Origin: Patiria pectinifera
Taxonomy: Eukaryota > Echinodermata > Asteroidea > Valvatida > Asterinidae
Length of the DNA: 64,000 nt
Direction: 5' to 3'
Assembly (NCBI GenBank): GCA_029964075.1
Contig: CM057129.1
Coordinates: 26,837,430 to 26,901,429 of the forward strand
How positions within the stretch are numbered: position 1 is the stretch's first letter; each line of letters starts with the position of its first letter. Shown here piece after piece: positions 58,456-64,000 of this stretch. Below the pieces are notes generated by a model. That model did not search any database. It was not told the DNA's origin and saw only the letters and a program-made list of their open reading frames with translations. Made by a program: the position numbers and the translations under genes.

Positions 58456-58904
58456 CAGCTTCCCAAAAATAATCCTGACCTAACACTTGGGGAAATTTAC
58501 AGACGGAACAGTTGGGTATACTTTTAATCATCCATTACTTGGGTAAATGTAAAGAATCAATTGTTGGTAAGCCATTAACTGAAAAATGGTCAATCATTTT
58601 TGACAAGTTGTTGGTTAGCATTTCCTCAATTATTGGTTACTAAAGAAGAGTCATATGTTGGGTATACTGTATTGTATAGATTTGCTCAATTTTAGGGCCT
58701 TTTTGTTGACCAATGGCGAGTGTTTGCGGAATGCTTGAATAAAGCGAGGCTTGGTTTTTTAAATATGCTATTACAAACATCATCATCAAACAAAAAACGT
58801 TTGAACACTTTTAAATTTAAAACTTTGAAGCAAAACCCTTTAAAGCATTTAAAGGGGAGTTGATCACGCTACATGAGTTTTTTTAATAATGATCTTTTCA
58901 AAAT
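58456..58904. other. Intergenic, no supported feature
   Basis: AT-rich; nothing recognised before the array at 58.9 kb. Confidence 0.4.
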
Positions 58905-61020
58905 ACGATTTTCAAAGAGATGATTAAAATTAAATCCGCAAAGTTTCCCTTGATTAACTGACAATAATACGTTGGTGACTGGGTGTTCAATTAGTTCAGA
59001 ATAAAATATAACTCGAGTCCAGACAACATGTTATCAAAATGTATACGTTGATGACTTGGTTTTCAATTACTATATACATTACAATATAACTCAGTTGGTA
59101 CGTACCTAGACCGGGATGTCTTATAGATGAAAATCAACTTGATGTCATGATGACGTCCTCACGTGACATATTATGACTTCATATAAAATACACATATTTT
59201 GAAGGCCTATATCTCCTGAACTACAGGTCCGATAGGGTTGAAAGTTGGTATGTACCTAGACTGGGGTGTGTTAAAGATGAAAATTAAAGTGACGTCATGA
59301 TGACGTCATCACACAACATATGACGACATCGTAAAAATACACATTTGAAGGCCGGTGTCATATGAAAATCGGACTCGTATAAAAATCAGACTCTTTTTCC
59401 CTTTTATTGGTTAAACCCTCTCACGTGACAGGTCCCTCCCCTAATTATCTATGCATGAGCATGCGCAATACCACCAATGAGTCCGTATTTCATAAAGCCT
59501 CAATTCATGCTACACCGGTATTACAAGAACTACAGTTCCGATTGGGTTCAAAGTTGGAATATACTTAGACTCGGATATCTTATTAAAAAAATGATGTCAT
59601 GATGACGTCATCACTGACAGATGACGTCATAGTCAATAAACATATTTTGAAGGCATATCTCCTGAACTACATGTGAGTGATTGGGTTAAAGGTTGGTATG
59701 TACCTAGACTGGGATGCATTATAGATGAACATTGTAGTGGCGTCATGATGACGTCATCACGTGACATATGACGTCATAGTAAAGTTGCATATTTTGGAGG
59801 CTAAATACCTATGATTGGAAAAATGGTTTCGCAAAATTGTGCGCAATTTCTGTTGATATGGCTACATGCGACAAGTTCCATTCGGTTGACAAATATAGTT
59901 TCTACCTAAACCTCAATATGATATCGATCACAATATCAGTTGTGTTATGATGACGTCATCAGATAGAAATAGACGCTCAATCCAATCTGCATTTTACGCA
60001 TATGTCTTGTACCATTTGTCTTCATGATTTTGCAGTTTTCGACTTCACATCTATTATGTCCCGTTAGTCTTTAACATGACATAATAAAAACACAATAGCG
60101 AAACAGCCATATGTTTGTAAACAAACATACATCTAGTTTTAAATACGATTGTCAAAGACTAGACTAAGTTTAAAATTAAATCCGCAACGTTTCCCTCGAT
60201 CAACTGACAATAATACGTTGGTGACTGGGTGTTCAATTAGTTCAGAATAAAATATAACTCAAGTCCAGACAACATGTTATCAAAATGTATACGTTGATGA
60301 CTTGGTTTTCAATTACTATATACATTAAAATATAACTCAGTTGGTATGTACCTAGACCGGGATGTCTTATAGATGAAAATCAACTTGATGTCATGATGAC
60401 GTCCTCACGTGACATATGCCATCATATAAAATACACATATTTTGAAGGCCTATATCTCCTTAACTACAGGTCCGATTGGGTGTAAAGTTGGAATATACTT
60501 AGACTCGGATATCTTATAAATAAAAAAAAAATGATGTCATGATGACGTCATCACTGACATATGACGTCATAGTCAATAAACATATTTTGAAGGCATATCT
60601 CCTGAACTACATGAGTGATTGGGTTAAAAGTTGGTATTTAACAAAATGTATATGTTGATGACTTGGTTTTCAATTACTATATACATTATAAAATATAACT
60701 CAAATCAAGACAGCATGCTCTAAAAAAATATATGTTGATGACTTAATGTTCGATTATTTCAGAATTAAATATAACTTAAATCAAGACAGCATGCTCTAAA
60801 AAATATATGTTGATGTCTTGGTGTTTAATTATTTCGGAATTAAATATAACTCGAATCGAGACACAGCATGTTCTGAAACATATGTTGATGACTTGGCTTT
60901 CAATACTACATAATTAAATATAACTCAATTCAAGACAGCATGCTCTAAAAATGTATGTTGATGACTTGGTGTTTAATTATTTCAGAATTACATTTAACTC
61001 GAATCAAGACGACATGCTGT
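58905..61020. repeat. Compound tandem array with many TGACGTCA sites
   Basis: Two unit types alternate. Unit 1 (about 77 bp: 'acgttgatgacttggttttc', 'aattaaatataactcgaatc', 'agacagcatgctctaaaa') occurs twice near 58,970-59,090, twice near 60,215-60,335 and about five times at 60,650-61,020. Unit 2 (about 120-190 bp: 'gtacctagactgggatgtct', 'gatgacgtcatcacgtgaca', 'catattttgaaggc', 'tatctcctgaactacaggtc') occurs at least six times. A segment 58,909-59,233 recurs as 60,141-60,480, so about 1.2 kb was duplicated in tandem. At least eight perfect TGACGTCA palindromes lie at 59,280-60,575. No frame is open through it. It is satellite-like or a repeat-rich element. Confidence 0.85.
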
Positions 61021-61238
61021 CAACAAATCTTCTGCCACCGTGACTCATTTCGCGAGCTAAAAATGATGATATATGGCCGGCCTGCACTGCAATGCAAAGT
61101 TAGCAAAAAGCGCCCTCTCTCGTGTACAAATTTCCAACATTTTTGGGGGGAAAAGTTATTTTGCTCAACATTATACATGTAGTAAGTTTATCAAACCATC
61201 AAATAGATACCCAATAAACGGACAACGTTTGCCCAAAT

Positions 61239-61589
61239 CAGTAGCGTATTCAGCTTCTAAGGGGGGGGGGCACATCCACGCCGAAATGTAGACATGTTTT
61301 TTTCCCCGGACACTTGGCCTCCGTAAATTCCAAAAGTCGGGGGGGGGGGAGTACCCATTTTCCAAATGGGGGTGCTCTTCAAAACTGACGATTAATATGC
61401 ATACTGAAAACTATAGGCCGATTTCCACGGCACATTTTAATGGATTTTTAACTGGTTTGCTTTTTTGGGTTGATGTCAGAGCTCTGTAATCATTTATGGA
61501 AATACTTACTGAAAAAAATCTCTTTCAAACAAAAAATCCGCCGGGGGGGGGGGGGGCAAGGTCCCCCCCCCCCCCGGGATACGCCACTG
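61239..61589. mobile_element. hAT-like MITE with CAGTRGCGTATYC ends
   Basis: A 351-bp element beginning CAGTAGCGTATTC and ending GGATACGCCACTG, inverted with two mismatches. It is flanked by GCCCAAAT (61,231-61,238) and TCCCAAAT (61,590-61,597), a 7-of-8 direct repeat. The interior has G runs near the left, a middle G run, and a G run/C run pair near the right. No transposase. Frames across it (MSELCNHLW..., MEILTEKN...) are artefacts. Confidence 0.82.
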
Positions 61590-61597
61590 TCCCAAAT

Positions 61598-61892
61598 CAT
61601 AGAAATTATGATTTGTCCAATGTTGGTCAACATGCTATTTTACCCAACCGAAAATTATATCCATTTGTTGCAGTGAAATTGCCCAACAAATGCCGAAATG
61701 AAGTTGCCCAGCTTTCATTTACCCAGCATTTTTTTGCAGTGTACCATGTTTTTGTAAAGCCGGCCTCAGGTTGACCTTGCGACGCCACAGAGCAGACGGC
61801 GACTAACTTTTCAGGATCAAGCTGTGCCTGAGCTGCGACCGTCGGGAACATTTCAGTAGCCGATTTTTTTGCGACCTGAGTGTAACTGCGAC
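61598..61892. other. Unassigned sequence between two hAT-like elements
   Basis: No paired repeat was found. 'gccggcctcaggttgacc' at about 61,759 is mirrored by 'ggtcgacctgaggccggc' at about 62,273, so an older inverted-repeat element probably spans 61,759-62,290 and was invaded by the MGVARIF copy at 61,901. Confidence 0.5.
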
Positions 61893-61900
61893 GATATGAA

Positions 61901-62005
61901 CATAGGGGTTGCCGGGGACATTGTGCCCCCCCCCCCCCCACCCATTTATTTTACACCACTATGACTTCGCGCCTCTTTTTCTTTTCCTTTTTCTCTACCC
62001 TCCCC

Positions 62006-62037
<32 letters not shown>

Positions 62038-62095
62038 CTTTTGGGGGGGGGGGGGATTAAGCGCCCCCTTGCCCCCCCCCCCCCCGACGCCCATG
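61901..62095 (+). mobile_element. 'MGVARIF' hAT-like MITE, copy C (shortened)
   Basis: A 195-bp copy beginning CATAGGGGTTGCCGGGG and ending CGACGCCCATG. It is flanked by GATATGAA (61,893-61,900) and GATATTAA (62,096-62,103), a 7-of-8 direct repeat. It keeps 'cttcgcgcctctttttctttt' and the terminal C and G runs but lacks about 90 bp after the left end compared with the copy at 22.3 kb. Confidence 0.82.
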
Positions 62096-62366
62096 GATAT
62101 TAAAACGATCGACATCAGCCGGCGCTCAAAAAAATGAACAGTCGCAAGAGCAGAAAAAAATCAATTTCTGCGACTTGTTCCGCAACGATCACACGATTGC
62201 TTAGTTTTGTGACCTGAGCATTATTTTTCTGCTTGATGCCGACGGTTCCGTCGTGGCGCAAGCAAATCGTGGGTCGACCTGAGGCCGGCTTAATGCAACC
62301 ACGGGTTACCGAGGACCCGAAACAGAAGGCGCCCTCAATGGTCAGAATCTCGAGGACATAGTCTTG

Positions 62367-62422
62367 TTCGCTCGTACCCCCGCCCTGCAAACAGGCGGGG
62401 GGGGGGGGGGGTACGAGCGAAG
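62367..62422. mobile_element. 56-bp hairpin with 8-bp flanking repeats
   Basis: TTCGCTCGTACCCCCGCC is mirrored by GGCGGGG, a G run and GGTACGAGCGAAG around the loop CTGCAAACAG. A perfect 8-bp direct repeat TAGTCTTG flanks it (62,359-62,366 and 62,423-62,430). It may be a miniature hAT-type insertion or the remnant of one. Confidence 0.65.
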
Positions 62423-62430
62423 TAGTCTTG

Positions 62431-64000
62431 TTTTGTATAATTAATCGACGAATCTGCTCGCAGACCGTACACGACCGTCGATAGCGCCCTGTACCGTTGA
62501 TGTCGTTTGGCTGTGCTTGCCAGCGCGCGCTATAATATACCAACTGCACGTAGACGAAAATAAAACAAAGCCGGTCTTGGGCCAAGACTATGCAGGTACA
62601 GGTTCGCCGCTGCTAGCTATCAACATTGAACAACACTGAAAAAAAATACCTGCATTAGCACTGTTCAAAATAGGCCTCAAATTGAAATATCGCGAAAGCG
62701 GCGTCATTCATTAGGGAATCCCTGAATGAGTCATTATAATTCATGTGTATATGGGACGTATAGGCGTACTGGGGAAAAAGCCTGCCGTCAATCGGCCATT
62801 TAATTTTAATAAGACCAATCAAATTTTTATCGAATCACCTGCTAAAACTCCCATGCTTCGCGTATTCCTCAGTATCGCATTAATTGATAAAAGCAGTTGC
62901 CAGATGACAATTGAAAATCCATAATAGTGTTTAAACAAATGCTGGAATGGTCAGCAATGATCGCTGGAAGCTGGTCCATTCAAGCTCAATACTTATCTTC
63001 CCAGACTGCACTGCAGAATAAAATTAATGATTGTGCATTAAATATATTAATACTATAATAGCTGTCGCGATCTCAAGTCATGCCTATAATATAATATGAT
63101 GTTGTCAAAGTAGTTGATCTTTTGTAATGAACATGCAGCTATATCAATTAATAAAAAAACAACCAAAAAAACACAACATATTATGCATGTATTGTTGTAT
63201 TTATAATAGGAGGAACCCATGCATGGAACCTAATTTTCTGCCGAAATCCGATTGGATTCAGTTATTTTTTTTAATCTAGTTATTCCTCCGATGTTCCCTA
63301 TATGGATTCGGTGCACAAGCGGATCAGTACCCTCCGCGTGCAGTGTGACCCCCCCCCCCTGCTTCCCCCCCCCCCCGGCCTACCGACTCTCGAAAGTGAT
63401 CAAGCGCCATCTACCGTTCATGCACGGACTTATCGCTTGAGGGCGCTACACAAAACTAGGCGGCCCATTTTCATGACTGTATTACACGCGCGCACGTGTA
63501 AAGTGTAAACAGTGTCAAAATCCTGAGTCGTTTAACATCGCTGATGTCGGTAGCAAATTAAGTAGAATGTGTGCAGCAAATGCGTCGAGCAGTCTAGGTG
63601 TGGACGTCTCTCTTGAACGTAATTCGCCACATTGTCCTCATGGTTTGTATTTGATTTGATTTCAATTTAGAATCTGATATAATTTATAAATAAGTTATCC
63701 CGCGAGCGCGAGTGGAATACGGAATAATGTAGTGCGTCTGTGAGACTGTGTCCCACATAAAATACCACGAGGCCGAAGGCCGAGTGGTATGTGGGACCAT
63801 GGTGAACACACGTTTTTGTGTGTGTGTGTGGGGGGGGGGGGATGATGGGTGATGTCCTGAATTTGAAAATCTTTTGGGGGCGGGCCTGGGGGTGGGTATG
63901 GTGGGTGGGGGATGGGGTAGAAACCATGTGACACCCCGCGTGCCACGTGGGCTGTTGTAACTTGAAATTTCCAGCTTTATTGGGAATGGGAGATAAGCCA
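62431..64000. other. Intergenic to window end; small palindrome and homopolymer runs
   Basis: No gene. At about 63,761-63,790 'taccacgaggcc' and 'ggccgagtggta' form a short inverted repeat around GAA. C runs lie at 63,350-63,375 and a TG run followed by a G run at 63,815-63,840. Proline-rich frames on both strands near 63.3 and 63.8 kb follow from these runs. Confidence 0.45.

Noticed and set aside
1-64000. Autonomous transposase, reverse transcriptase or viral genes
   Set aside because: No frame of adequate length or with recognisable catalytic motifs was seen; all mobile elements here look non-autonomous.

Overview
The window reads as nuclear DNA of an animal, most likely a marine invertebrate deuterostome. 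Echinoderm is my best guess, but hemichordate and amphioxus are not excluded. The grounds are sparse coding content, AT-rich sequence, tRNA-derived SINEs, a rhodopsin-type neuropeptide GPCR, and a great density of palindromic non-autonomous DNA transposons. No bacterial operons, rRNA, functional tRNA genes or CRISPR arrays are present. The organism call is inference; no sequence here fixes the species.

Only two convincing protein genes are present, each as an uninterrupted reading frame. At 35.5-36.5 kb (+) lies a 339-residue class A GPCR. It resembles the vasopressin/GnRH/neuropeptide-S receptor group but has Gly in place of the TM6 toggle Trp and Phe in place of the NPxxY Tyr. At 55.9-56.8 kb (-) lies a roughly 298-residue sulfotransferase-fold protein of the kind often mislabelled 'branched-chain amino acid aminotransferase-like'. 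A possible internal exon sits at 26.7-26.9 kb. Nothing suggests the genes act together; they are about 19 kb apart on opposite strands.

The rest is repeat landscape. Eight elements have terminal inverted repeats flanked by 8-bp direct repeats, perfect or nearly so, the hAT-like signature. They are two copies of an unusual element built from a 'GTCCGACGCCTCAT' module (2.8 and 43.7 kb), three copies of the widespread 'MGVARIF' repeat (15.8, 22.3 and 61.9 kb), a 1-kb CTCGA-rich element (46.1 kb), a CAGTRGCGTATYC element (61.2 kb) and a 56-bp mini-hairpin (62.4 kb). Five further palindromic elements have TA target duplications (4.8, 8.7, 18.6, 28.0 and 51.2 kb). Others are foldbacks without a clear target duplication, including a 1.8-kb palindrome (5.6-7.4 kb) and three copies of a GAGGCCCCC-ended family (40.1, 44.5 and 54.4 kb).

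Tandem arrays include a 42-bp minisatellite (5.2 kb), a 23-bp triplet (40.6 kb), a CTAA microsatellite (48.3 kb), and a 2-kb compound array at 58.9-61.0 kb carrying at least eight perfect TGACGTCA sites. Long stretches between these show no feature I can support. All repeat calls come from reading by eye; arm and copy boundaries are approximate unless tied to a target duplication.
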